A stretch of DNA of 33,741 nt from JAWOFN01 sp046497505 [NCBI: bacterium] (GTDB taxonomy: Bacteria > Blakebacterota > Blakebacteria > Blakebacterales). Location: NCBI GenBank assembly GCA_046497505.1, contig JAWOFN010000001.1, positions 1-33,741 of the forward strand, in the 5' to 3' direction. The translations under genes were made by a program, and so were the position numbers. Below the pieces are notes generated by a model that saw nothing but the letters and a program-made list of their open reading frames with translations, had not been told where the DNA came from and ran no database searches. Of the stretch, positions 9,757-17,871 are shown piece after piece. The number at the start of each line of letters is the position of its first letter. Position 1 is the stretch's first letter.

Positions 9757-10668
9757 GGTCAGCCGGTAGGGGATGCTCCACGCCATGGAATCGTACGCCC
9801 CCTCGTCGGTGTGGATCGTATCGCGGCTGAGCACGTCCACCGTGATCTTCCGGTGCCCGTAGCGCTCCTGGCTCTGGACCCACATGCGGCAGCGGGCCAC
9901 GAACCCGCCGTTGTGCGAGCCGTCCTCGTTGTTCCGGAAACGCCGGCGTATGTGGTGCCGGTCCTGATGCCGCATGGCCCAGGCGGGATAGTGGAGCAGG
10001 ACCACGTCGGTCTCCTCGGAGGTGGTGACCACGACCTCCACGGTGTCGTTCACCGCGATGCTCAGCATCGTGTCCACACCGGCCAGCGAGGCCACGTCGG
10101 TGAAGGTGGTGTCGACGCTGCCCGAGAGGGTATGGACGCGGACCGACTCGATCTGACGGCTCCCCGGCGGGTCGGAGGTGGTCACCTCGGTCCCGGAGAC
10201 CGCGACCAGCCGCCAGCCCCGATGCGGGGTGGCGACCGTCTCCCGCTGTTCGAACTGCGCGTACCGCACAGCGGTGTCGACGAAGGGCTTCTCGTGGATG
10301 TTCTGCTGGTCGTCGACGACGAGGAAGGTCCCGGTGATGGCGGCGGTCCAGGTCACGTCCGCGATGTCCGGCTCCTCACCCATATCGGTGATCTGGACCT
10401 CGATGGTCCGGTCCACGCTGGTGATCTGTCGGCCGTAGCGCATCGGTACGATGTCCGCTGCCGTGCGGGCCAGCGAGGGGGTGTCGGGTTCCTCGGCACC
10501 CACGCCGCTGAACAGGTCGGCCCCGAAGAGCTCGGCCTGTTCCTCGATGAGGGCCTGGATGGCCGCCTCGTCGCTCTCGACGCCGGTGGGTGATTCCTCA
10601 CATCCCGCTGCGATGAATAGCAGGAAGAAGGCCGCGGGCGCCAGGAGGCGCAGGATGGGTCTTCGCAT
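9745..10668 (-). CDS. Lipoprotein of unknown function
   Basis: A 307-residue protein starting MRRPILRLLAPAAFFLLFIAAGCEES. The lipobox IAAGC puts the lipidated Cys at position 23, so it should be anchored in a membrane facing the periplasm or outside. I do not recognise a domain. The mature part is acidic and beta-rich with many Thr and Val, and ends AWSIPYRLTPP. The ATG at 10668 has GAGAGGAG upstream; an open frame extends further but would bury the lipobox. It is the last gene of a minus-strand operon, 23 bp after the beta-barrel gene, so a shared envelope function is likely. Confidence 0.75.
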   Translation of the reverse strand: MRRPILRLLAPAAFFLLFIAAGCEESPTGVESDEAAIQALIEEQAELFGADLFSGVGAEEPDTPSLARTAADIVPMRYGRQITSVDRTIEVQITDMGEEPDIADVTWTAAITGTFLVVDDQQNIHEKPFVDTAVRYAQFEQRETVATPHRGWRLVAVSGTEVTTSDPPGSRQIESVRVHTLSGSVDTTFTDVASLAGVDTMLSIAVNDTVEVVVTTSEETDVVLLHYPAWAMRHQDRHHIRRRFRNNEDGSHNGGFVARCRMWVQSQERYGHRKITVDVLSRDTIHTDEGAYDSMAWSIPYRLTPPR

Positions 10669-10691
10669 GCCGGTTCTCCTCTCGATGCGCG

Positions 10692-12050
10692 TCACCGGAA
10701 CCTCCAGACGAGGTCCAGACTGGTGAAGTTGGTGACGCTGTTGTCCTCCGGTTCGCGGTGGCGTTCCGGCGTGTAGCTGACCAGGGTCTGGAGGGCCAGA
10801 CCCCTTCCCAGGGGCATCTCGGCCGTGGCGGTGAGGTCCACGTACCGGTAGTCGGAGTCGAACTCGGTGTCCTCCCGGTAGCGGCGGTCCCCCGCCTCCA
10901 GGTCCAGGAGCGCCCACCCCCCCCCCTCGGCGAAGAGGCTGACCTCCAGGTCCAGGAAGGGCTGGCTCCACGAATCGACCAGGCGGGTGACACCGAAGAG
11001 GTCCACGTAGGTGGTGTCGGTGACGGTCTCGGAGCGGTGCCACGCCATACCGGCTCCCAGCCGGATCTCCCAGGAGGGGCCGGGGCGCCAGGCGGGTCCG
11101 GCGGCGATGCGCAGTTCGCTGTCGTCGTTGTAGACCAGGGTCTGCCGGGAGTAGTCCCGGCGGTCATAGCGGGCGCGGAGCCAGCTCCCCCACCTGCCCA
11201 GCGGGTCCAGGCGGCCCCTCAGCCGGCCCCCGGTCCAGCGGCGGTCCGGCCGGGCGCTCTCCCGGTCGTAGTCCCGCTGCTCGCCGAAGAGGATGAGTTC
11301 CACCTCGCCCCCGGAATCGAAGGCCCACCCCCCGGTCAGGTCGAGGCGTGCCTCGGTGTGTTCGAGCAGGGTGGAATCGGGGACCGTCCGGCGCCGCCCC
11401 CCCAGGTCGATGCCCCCGAAGGGTCCCGTCCAGCTCCCGGCCCTGAACCGCAGGGTCCCGTCCAGGGTACGGGTGTCGTAGAAATAGCTGCTCTTCCGGT
11501 CGTAGTCGAAGTACTCGCCGGCCAGCCGGAACCGGACCGAGGAGAGACCGCTCCCCCGCCAGCCCGCTCGGAGGGAACCGAGGAGGGCATCGTGGTCGTT
11601 GTTCAGGGCGAGGCCGTCCTCGCCGAACCGCTTGGTCTCCCAGCGCGCCTCGGTGTCCCAGAACCACCCCATACCCATACCGTCCCGCCAGGAGGCGGAG
11701 AGGACGTTGTAGAGGTACTCGCCGCTGAGGTAGAGGCGGTCGCCGAACCCGAGGACCTGCTCCCCGCGCCGGATGGGGGTGTATCGGAGGTCCAGACGGG
11801 TGCTTCCCTCGCTCACCGTGCTGGTGGTGTCCACGGCCAGTATCGAGTAGCTGTGGGAGAAGAAGTCGTACCCGACACCCACCTCCGCCTCCAACGGGGG
11901 GAGGCTGGGGGGGGCGGCCTGCTGAGCGGCGGCCCCGGGAGGATACCACAGCACGGCCGCTGCGGCCGCGGCGGCGGCCAGGCCCCGGGGGGTGCGGCCC
12001 CGTCCCGGAGGGAGGGCTCCGATGGCACTCTTGAGGAGGGATGGGAGCAT
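10692..12050 (-). CDS. Predicted outer-membrane beta-barrel protein
   Basis: A 452-residue protein with an Ala-rich signal peptide (GLAAAAAAAAVLWYPPGAAAQ). It then has repeating amphipathic strands rich in Tyr, Trp, Arg and Asp, such as EVGVGYDFFSHSYSIL, DRLYLSGEYLYNVLSA, VRFRLAGEYFDYDRKSSYFY and WLRARYDRRDYSRQTLVYND. This alternation, plus a final strand ending SLDLVWRFR, is typical of outer-membrane barrels. It is not an obvious TonB receptor because no plug domain is visible. The ATG at 12050 lies 3 bp after the stop of the preceding gene, so the two are probably translationally coupled. Function unknown; a transporter or assembly barrel working with its operon partners is possible. Confidence 0.75.
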   Translation of the reverse strand: MLPSLLKSAIGALPPGRGRTPRGLAAAAAAAAVLWYPPGAAAQQAAPPSLPPLEAEVGVGYDFFSHSYSILAVDTTSTVSEGSTRLDLRYTPIRRGEQVLGFGDRLYLSGEYLYNVLSASWRDGMGMGWFWDTEARWETKRFGEDGLALNNDHDALLGSLRAGWRGSGLSSVRFRLAGEYFDYDRKSSYFYDTRTLDGTLRFRAGSWTGPFGGIDLGGRRRTVPDSTLLEHTEARLDLTGGWAFDSGGEVELILFGEQRDYDRESARPDRRWTGGRLRGRLDPLGRWGSWLRARYDRRDYSRQTLVYNDDSELRIAAGPAWRPGPSWEIRLGAGMAWHRSETVTDTTYVDLFGVTRLVDSWSQPFLDLEVSLFAEGGGWALLDLEAGDRRYREDTEFDSDYRYVDLTATAEMPLGRGLALQTLVSYTPERHREPEDNSVTNFTSLDLVWRFR

Positions 12051-12053
12051 CCC

Positions 12054-13148
12054 TCAGGCAGCCGGCCCCGGCGGGGGCGGGCCGCCGGGGGTCAGCCCGG
12101 CCCGACGCGCGGCGGTGAGGGCGAGCTTCGCAGCGGACTGGGCGGCTTCCAGGGCGGGCGCGAGCCGGCCCGCCTCCAACCGTTCCCGGGCCTGTTCCAG
12201 CATGCGCCGGGCCTGCCTCCAGGGATCGGCGACCCCGGCCGCCTCACTGGACGCCGCCTCCGAGTAGGTCGACATGACCTCCTCGGCGTGGGAGATGGCC
12301 CGGGTCACCTCCTCGGAGGTGAGTCCGCCCCCCACCAGCCCCTGGGCGAGCCGTACGGCACTGCGGGCGGTGAGGGTACGGCTGAGGGCCTGTCGGAACT
12401 GTCCCGCGGCATGGTGGTGACGGGCCTCGTCCTGGAGCGCGTCCGCCCGCTCGAGCGCATCCGCCGCGCCCTCCGACAGCTCGGGGAGGGCCTGGAGGCG
12501 TTCCATCTGGCGTTCGGTCTCCCGGAGTTCCCGTTCGACCGCCTCGGGGGTGAGTCCCCCCCGGTCCATCCGGCGGAGCATCTGACGCAGCATCCCGTCC
12601 GCCTGCTCCATGAGGCGGAAGGCCTCCATCACCCGGCCGCCGCCCCGGGCCCGTTCGGCCCTCTCGACCATGTCGGCGGAGAGGGTGAGACGCCTCTGGA
12701 CCTCCTGGGGGGCCCGGGGTCCCATGGTCTGCTGGAAGAGGCGGAGTATCTCCCGGTTCCGTTCCGCCAGCCGGTCGTAGTAGGGGAGGCGCTGGCTGAG
12801 GCGGCGGAGCGCGGAGGCGATCTCCCGCATCCGGTCCAGGTTCTGCTGGGCGAGGCGGCCCGCCACCTGGTACCGGCGGCCCTGGAAGTGACCCCGGGCC
12901 ACCTGCCACTGGCTCCGCAGGGCCTGCATCCGCTGGATCAGGGAGGGATCGCCGATACGCTGTGCCAGCGGCTGGAGTTCCTCGTAGAGGGTCCTGGCCT
13001 GTTCCAGGACCTCCGCTACCTGTTCAGGACCGGCGGGCTGCGCCCGGACCTCGCGGATGGGGGTCCCCGCCGCCAGGGCGGTGACTACGAGGACCAGTAC
13101 GAGCCCGCCGGGTTCTCTCTCCCATATCTTCGGCCTGTGCCGTTCCAT
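12054..13148 (-). CDS. Secreted long helical (coiled-coil) protein of unknown function
   Basis: A 364-residue protein starting MERHRPKIWEREPGGLVLVLVVTALAAG, a signal peptide or anchor ending near VRAQ. The rest is almost entirely helical, with heptad-like Leu/Ala/Arg/Glu repeats (for example EVLEQARTLYEELQPLAQRI and AVERELRETERQMERLQALP). The tail is Pro/Gly-rich and ends GPPPPGPAA. No catalytic motif is visible. The ATG at 13148 follows AGCGAGGT; an in-frame ATG at 13226 would add a basic extension before the signal peptide. First gene of the operon with the barrel and the lipoprotein. A periplasmic helical protein encoded next to an outer-membrane barrel resembles an adaptor or chaperone arrangement, but this is speculation. 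Confidence 0.7.
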   Translation of the reverse strand: MERHRPKIWEREPGGLVLVLVVTALAAGTPIREVRAQPAGPEQVAEVLEQARTLYEELQPLAQRIGDPSLIQRMQALRSQWQVARGHFQGRRYQVAGRLAQQNLDRMREIASALRRLSQRLPYYDRLAERNREILRLFQQTMGPRAPQEVQRRLTLSADMVERAERARGGGRVMEAFRLMEQADGMLRQMLRRMDRGGLTPEAVERELRETERQMERLQALPELSEGAADALERADALQDEARHHHAAGQFRQALSRTLTARSAVRLAQGLVGGGLTSEEVTRAISHAEEVMSTYSEAASSEAAGVADPWRQARRMLEQARERLEAGRLAPALEAAQSAAKLALTAARRAGLTPGGPPPPGPAA

Positions 13149-13290
13149 CGTGTTACCTCGCTGAGGCTTCGAGATCGGAGGCCGCGTCGGGGACCCGACC
13201 GTCGTGCGCCCCATCATCGCGCGCATGTCCTTCGCACCCTAATGTACCGCAAGCATCGTGCCACTTCTCGACCCTCGAGGTGGGTGGAGA

Positions 13291-13335
13291 GATGGCCTAT
13301 TGTAATGCCCTGCCGGGCAACACGATAGGTCCATC
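13291..13335. repeat. Long intergenic inverted repeat (45 nt hairpin)
   Basis: The left arm GATGGCCTATTGTAATGCCC (13291-13310) pairs with the right arm (13315-13335) around a TGCC loop. The stem has about 18 pairs, two internal mismatches and one bulged T. It lies in the 400-bp gap between divergent genes (13149-13548). The remainder of this gap holds a smaller palindrome (13384-13399), a direct repeat (13428-13447) and a promoter (13461-13490). The hairpin could be a small RNA, an operator or a relic repeat. Confidence 0.6.
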
Positions 13336-13427
13336 GCGGCCGATCCTCGAGCCTCCTGCTCCTCCCCGGCCCTCCCTCCCGTGCGTACCGCCCGGTACGG
13401 CGGGGAGCCCCTCACGACCCCGAAGGC

Positions 13428-13447
13428 GTACGATATGGTACGATACG
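13428..13447 (+). repeat. Tandem 10-bp direct repeat upstream of the subtilase-operon promoter
   Basis: GTACGATATG (13428-13437) is followed at once by GTACGATACG (13438-13447), a 9/10 match at one helical turn. It ends 13 bp before the -35 box. The position and phasing suit an activator or repressor site. A perfect CGTACCG-CC-CGGTACG palindrome lies at 13384-13399. Confidence 0.45.
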
Positions 13448-13460
13448 TCGGGCGCGGGGC

Positions 13461-13490
13461 TTGACCTCCGCGGCCGGAGGACCCTAGCCT
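13461..13490 (+). promoter_or_regulatory. Promoter of the lipoprotein-subtilase operon
   Basis: TTGACC (13461-13466), an 18-base spacer and TAGCCT (13485-13490) match the window's recurring promoter form. The sequence TTGACCTCCG is shared with the amidohydrolase promoter. The predicted leader is about 50 nt. Confidence 0.6.
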
Positions 13491-13548
13491 AGCGGCTATC
13501 CGTATCACGAGTCGCCCGGGCTCGTCCGATCCTCCATCTTCCACATGG

Positions 13549-13962
13549 ATGGGATCCATGTACCCACCGTCGACCCGCAGGCCGGCCGCTCTCATCCTGC
13601 CGGCCGTCCTTCTCTCCGCTCTCCTGCTGGCCGGATGTGCCGCCCCCCGGCCCTCCCTGGACGACCCCCAGGTCCGATCGAAGCTGGACGGCCGGTTGAG
13701 GATGGCGCTGAGCGGTCAGGGCCCGGGGGAACCCCTGGGCGAGTACATCCGCGTGTCGGTACGCCTCGACCACGACGGGACGGATGAGGACCGGGAACGG
13801 CTCAGCCGCTGGGCGGTCGTCGGGTCGATGATCGGCCCGGTGGCCACGCTGACGCTCCGCCCCGAGCGTGTGGTCGATGTGGCCGTGCTCCCGGACGTCG
13901 TGCATGTGGAACTGGAGCATCGGGACGCACCCACACCGTCCGAGCCCCCGCCTGTGAGGTGA
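13549..13962 (+). CDS. Small lipoprotein resembling a free subtilase propeptide
   Basis: A 137-residue protein with a signal peptide and lipobox LLAGC (Cys30). Residues about 65-125 contain YIRVSVRLDHDG, WAVVGSMIGPVATLTL and VAVLPDVVHVELE. This alternation resembles residues 80-135 of the subtilase encoded next (MLRVLVRGSG, GGQVTGELGGVVSAWV, LAGSAGVQRLE), the region where S8 proteases carry their inhibitory propeptide. The similarity is by eye and modest. It suggests a membrane-tethered inhibitor or folding helper for the downstream protease. The start may be ATG 13549 or ATG 13558; both keep the lipobox. The stop is 4 bp before the subtilase start. Confidence 0.7.
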   Translation: MGSMYPPSTRRPAALILPAVLLSALLLAGCAAPRPSLDDPQVRSKLDGRLRMALSGQGPGEPLGEYIRVSVRLDHDGTDEDRERLSRWAVVGSMIGPVATLTLRPERVVDVAVLPDVVHVELEHRDAPTPSEPPPVR

Positions 13963-13966
13963 CGGT

Positions 13967-16900
13967 TTGAGACGATCCAGGTCGTACCTGCCCGCGTATC
14001 TGGCGGTCTTCGCCCTGCTGCTCTTCCCTTCCGGTCCCTCCGCCCAGGAATCTCCGGGAGGATCCGGGCGCATGGGGGGACTGCTCCGGCTCACCCTGCA
14101 GCAGCTGGAACAGCAGCAGGAGCAGCCCGGCCTGCTCCGGCGGGGGGCCGGAGTCCCCGTCAGCACCGGTGCCTCGGTGCGCTACGCGGCCGGGGACGTC
14201 GAGCCGATGCTCAGGGTCCTGGTCCGGGGGAGCGGGGCCGCCCCGGCCGTCCGGGCCGCGGGGGGGCAGGTGACCGGGGAACTGGGCGGTGTGGTGAGCG
14301 CGTGGGTCCCGAAGAGCGGGGTCAGGCCCCTCGCCGGGTCCGCGGGGGTCCAGCGGCTGGAGGCCTCGGAGATCCTCTATCCCACCCTGGACCTCAGCGT
14401 GCCGGAGACCCGGGCGGACATCGTCCACGGCGGCTCCTACCGCTACAAGGGCTCCGACGCGCTGGTGGTGGTCTACGACACGGGCATCGATTATGCCCAC
14501 GAGGATTTCCGGAACGACGACGGCACCTCCCGGATCCTCTACCTGTGGGACCAGACCGGGAACACGGGCACCCCGCCCGGCGGCTATACGTACGGTTCCG
14601 AGTGGACGAAGGCGGACCTCGATGACGAGCTGGACGGATCCCCGGCCGGTGTCGTGGACGAGCGGGACATAAGCGGACACGGGACCCACGTGGCGGGGAT
14701 CGCCGCGGGGAACGGCCGTGCGGCCGGGGGCTACGTGGGCATGGCTCCCGAAGCGGACCTCCTCATCGTGAAGGGGGGGGACGGCAGCTTCAGCTCGGCG
14801 GACATCATGGACGGTATCGCCTGGGCCTTCGAGAGGGCGGATGCCCTCGGCCAGCCGGCCGTCATCAACCTGAGCCTGGGGGGCCACTACGGGCCGCATG
14901 ACGGGACCCGGGCCTACGAGGTGGCCATCGACAACGCGGTGGGGATCGGGAAGGCCGTCGTGACCTCGGCGGGCAACTCGGGGAACGACAAGGTGCACGA
15001 CCAGCTGATGCTGGCCTCCGGGGCGAAGGACTCCATCGAGGTCATGGTCAGCACGAGCGTCTCGGACTCGATCGCGGGAGCCGGCAACGACCAGGTGGGC
15101 ATGACCTTCTGGCACGACGGTGCGGCGACCCTCACCCTCTCCCTCCGGTCGCCCAGCGGCCTGCTCTACGGTCCCTACACGCCCTACTACAGCGGCACCG
15201 AGGAGGAGGAGAGCGGGTCGGTCTACGCCTACAACCCGGATTTCACCAGTTCCAACGGGGACAAGGAACTCTACGTCTTCCTCTCCGACGAGCTGGACAG
15301 CACGAACCTGCCGGAACCGGGGAGCTGGTGGATCTTCCTGGAATCCACCTCCGGGGCAGCTGCCGTGGACATGTGGGTCTACTACAGCACCACCGCCGTC
15401 GGTGCCTTCGCCCCCGGTTCGGACGGCACCTACAGCGTGGGATCGCCGGGCACCTCGGAGAAGGCCATCACCGTGGGCTCCTATGCCACGAAGGCCGACT
15501 GGACCGCCTACGACGACAACGACTACACCGATCCGAACGCGGTGGTGGACGACATATCCGCCTTCTCGAGCCTGGGTCCCACGCGGGACGGCCGGCTGAA
15601 GCCGGAGATCACGGCGCCCGGGGAGCAGATCGCCTCCGCCCTCTCGGCCGACGCCAGCGCCTCCGCCTCCCTGATCACCCAGGACGGGGAACACCTGCTG
15701 CTGCAGGGCACCAGCATGTCGGCCCCCCACGTCACGGGTGCGATCGCCCTCCTCTTCGATATCAGGGGCTACCTCACCTCGGACGAGGTCAAGGGTCTCC
15801 TCACCGCCTCGGCGGTGGAGGACGCCTACACGGGCACCACGGGACCGACGAACTACACGTGGGGTCACGGGAAGATGGATGTGAAGGCGGCGGCGGACAG
15901 CGTGCTGGCCGCGGACGACGTCATCGCTCCCTCCTTCACGGTGGGGATCCTCCAGAACACGGTGCTCTCGAACTACCTGGACCTCTATTTCGCTCCCTCC
16001 GAGGTCCTGGCGGAGGAGCCCCTCGCGAAGGTGGACAGCGATACGCTGGAACTGACCGAAATGACCACCGGAGGCGGGTCCCTCTTCGCCGCGGACTACG
16101 AACTGGCGGGTTCCGGCTCTTATACCGTGAGCGTGTACGGCAGGGACCTGGCGGGGAACGACACCACGGTGACCGTCCCCTTCACCGCGCAGCTCCTCCG
16201 GGCCGCTTCGGGGGGGACCCTCGTCTCGGCCGGCGGGGAGATCCAGCTCCACATGACGGCCGGGGCGGTGGAAGAGGACCAGTACGTCATCGCCTACCCC
16301 TCCCGGTGGGAGGGGACGGAGGCAGGTACCGGGGGTCCGGATGGCGAGGGCGCGGCCCTGCCGGAGGAGGGGGGCCGGGTCTGGCGCCTGCTGCCCGAAG
16401 GGAGGGAGCTGGCCCGGGGAGCCCTTCTGAGGATCGACTATCGGAGGAGCGGGGACGCGGTGCCCGAGCCCGAGACGCTGGTGATCGCCCGATGGACCGA
16501 CGAAGCATGGGTGCCGCTGAGGACCCGTCATGACGCGGCCGGCGGCACGGTGGAGGCCGCCATCCAGCGGCTGGGGACCTACCGCCTCCAGCGATCGGCC
16601 GGGGAGACCGCTGTGTCCGCTCTGGAGGACGGTCTGCAGCCCAACTATCCCAACCCCTTCAACGCCGCCACCCAGATCCGGTTCTCGCTGGCCCGATCGG
16701 CCCACGTGGAGCTGGAGGTACGGAACGTGCGGGGCCAGCGGGTCCGCACCCTCCTGAGCGGAGAGCGGCCCGCGGGCGCCCAGGTGGTGACCTGGGACGG
16801 GAGGAACGACGGCGGGCGCAGGGTGTCCACGGGCATCTACCTCGTGCTGATGCGGGTCGAGGGGGAGATGTTCACCCGGAAGATCATGCTCCTCCAATAG
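13967..16900 (+). CDS. Secreted subtilisin-like serine protease (S8) with C-terminal FlgD-like sorting domain
   Basis: A 977-residue protein with signal peptide (YLPAYLAVFALLLFPSG, ending SAQ), a propeptide-like region (about 80-135) and an S8 catalytic domain. The triad is VVYDTGID with Asp171, GHGTHVAG with His238 and GTSMSAPH with Ser583; SAGNSGN supplies the oxyanion Asn. Between Asn and Ser lies a large insert containing a beta-rich domain. After the catalytic domain come Ig-like segments. The last 80 residues read QPNYPNPFNAATQIRFSLA, then VRNVRGQRVRTLLSG and GRRVSTGIYLVLMR, ending KIMLLQ. This is the FlgD-like C-terminal domain used for sorting or anchoring in type IX-style systems. 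The start is TTG at 13967, the first codon of the signal peptide, with GTGAGGTGA upstream and coupled to the preceding lipoprotein gene. Confidence 0.93.
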   Translation: MRRSRSYLPAYLAVFALLLFPSGPSAQESPGGSGRMGGLLRLTLQQLEQQQEQPGLLRRGAGVPVSTGASVRYAAGDVEPMLRVLVRGSGAAPAVRAAGGQVTGELGGVVSAWVPKSGVRPLAGSAGVQRLEASEILYPTLDLSVPETRADIVHGGSYRYKGSDALVVVYDTGIDYAHEDFRNDDGTSRILYLWDQTGNTGTPPGGYTYGSEWTKADLDDELDGSPAGVVDERDISGHGTHVAGIAAGNGRAAGGYVGMAPEADLLIVKGGDGSFSSADIMDGIAWAFERADALGQPAVINLSLGGHYGPHDGTRAYEVAIDNAVGIGKAVVTSAGNSGNDKVHDQLMLASGAKDSIEVMVSTSVSDSIAGAGNDQVGMTFWHDGAATLTLSLRSPSGLLYGPYTPYYSGTEEEESGSVYAYNPDFTSSNGDKELYVFLSDELDSTNLPEPGSWWIFLESTSGAAAVDMWVYYSTTAVGAFAPGSDGTYSVGSPGTSEKAITVGSYATKADWTAYDDNDYTDPNAVVDDISAFSSLGPTRDGRLKPEITAPGEQIASALSADASASASLITQDGEHLLLQGTSMSAPHVTGAIALLFDIRGYLTSDEVKGLLTASAVEDAYTGTTGPTNYTWGHGKMDVKAAADSVLAADDVIAPSFTVGILQNTVLSNYLDLYFAPSEVLAEEPLAKVDSDTLELTEMTTGGGSLFAADYELAGSGSYTVSVYGRDLAGNDTTVTVPFTAQLLRAASGGTLVSAGGEIQLHMTAGAVEEDQYVIAYPSRWEGTEAGTGGPDGEGAALPEEGGRVWRLLPEGRELARGALLRIDYRRSGDAVPEPETLVIARWTDEAWVPLRTRHDAAGGTVEAAIQRLGTYRLQRSAGETAVSALEDGLQPNYPNPFNAATQIRFSLARSAHVELEVRNVRGQRVRTLLSGERPAGAQVVTWDGRNDGGRRVSTGIYLVLMRVEGEMFTRKIMLLQ

Positions 16901-16916
16901 AGGGACGGGGATCACG

Positions 16917-17858
16917 ATGAGGAAGAACAAGCGGATCGAGACACCGAGCGCGTTCCCCGCCGGGATCCTCGTCCTCGGGCTCCTCGCGGCGGCTGCCTGC
17001 GGGGGCGGTGAGGCACCGGACACCACGCCGCCGGATGCCGTCACGGGGCTCACGGCCGCGGCGGGCGACGGGGAGATCACGCTGAGCTGGAACGCCTCGG
17101 ACGCGGACGACTTCTCCCACTACCGCGTCTACCAGGGGACGAGTCCGACGTCCATGGACCCGCTGGCGGAGGAACCGGAGGAGGCCGGTCTCACCATAAG
17201 CAGCGGCCTGGCGGACGGGACCACCTACTCCTTCGCCGTATCGGCGGTGGACGAGGCGGGGAACGAGAGCTCGCAGGCCGGACCGGTCCAGGTCACGGCC
17301 ACCTCCGTGGTCCATGAGACCGTGCAGGGATGGACGGCCTTCGAGGCGGAGGACTACGCCGGCGCTTCGAGCCGCTTCCAGCAGGCGTTAGACTTCGACG
17401 GCGGCCATGCCGACGCGCACCTGGGCCTGGGATGGACCCGGGCCTTCCTGGGTGAGCTCTCCGACGCGGCCGCCTCACTGTCCGCCGCCAACAGCAGCGG
17501 GCTCTCCACCCCCGATGCCCATGCCGGCCTGGCGGTGGTGTATCGGGACCTCCCGGACCTGGTACAGTGCGTGTCACGGGCGGCGATGGTGCTCACCGCC
17601 GATGCCTCCTGGAGCTTCCCGCATCGGAGCAGCATCGATCACCAGGACATGCGCCTGATCCGGGCCCAGGCCTATTACCGGATGGGGCCGTCCGGCTACC
17701 CCGACGCCCAGTCGGAGGTGGACATCCTCGACCCGGCCAACGGGCTGGATCCGGCGGACCCCGGGACATGGTCGGTGGACGGACAGCTCTATCCCACCTA
17801 TGCCGAGGCGCTGCTGAAGGTCATCGAAGGGCTGGCGCAGTCGATCGGAGTCCCCTGA
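16917..17858 (+). CDS. Lipoprotein with fibronectin type III domain and TPR-like repeats
   Basis: A 313-residue protein with signal peptide and lipobox LAAAAC (Cys28), followed by Gly-rich linker residues. Residues about 38-125 form an FN3 domain (PDAVTGLTAAAGDGEITLSW, HYRVYQGTSP, TTYSFAVSAVDEAGNES). The C-terminal half is helical with TPR-like units (GWTAFEAEDYAGASSRFQQAL, HADAHLGLGWTRAFLGELSD). It looks like a surface or periplasmic protein-binding scaffold, not an enzyme. The gap to the subtilase is 16 bp with GGACGGGGATC before the ATG, so it belongs to the same operon and may bind or organise the protease. It converges on the M6 protease gene with only 13 bp between stops. Confidence 0.8.
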   Translation: MRKNKRIETPSAFPAGILVLGLLAAAACGGGEAPDTTPPDAVTGLTAAAGDGEITLSWNASDADDFSHYRVYQGTSPTSMDPLAEEPEEAGLTISSGLADGTTYSFAVSAVDEAGNESSQAGPVQVTATSVVHETVQGWTAFEAEDYAGASSRFQQALDFDGGHADAHLGLGWTRAFLGELSDAAASLSAANSSGLSTPDAHAGLAVVYRDLPDLVQCVSRAAMVLTADASWSFPHRSSIDHQDMRLIRAQAYYRMGPSGYPDAQSEVDILDPANGLDPADPGTWSVDGQLYPTYAEALLKVIEGLAQSIGVP

Positions 17859-17871
17859 GGCCGGGGAGAGG

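Noticed and set aside
6614-9769. Plus-strand open frame of about 1050 codons opposite the UPF0182 gene
   Set aside because: The minus strand encodes a full-length recognised family with a promoter. The plus-strand frame is low-complexity Gly/Val/Leu/His sequence, an artefact of GC-rich codon use.
13802-17080. Minus-strand open frame opposite the subtilase
   Set aside because: The plus strand carries a complete S8 catalytic triad and sorting domain. The opposite frame is compositionally a shadow.
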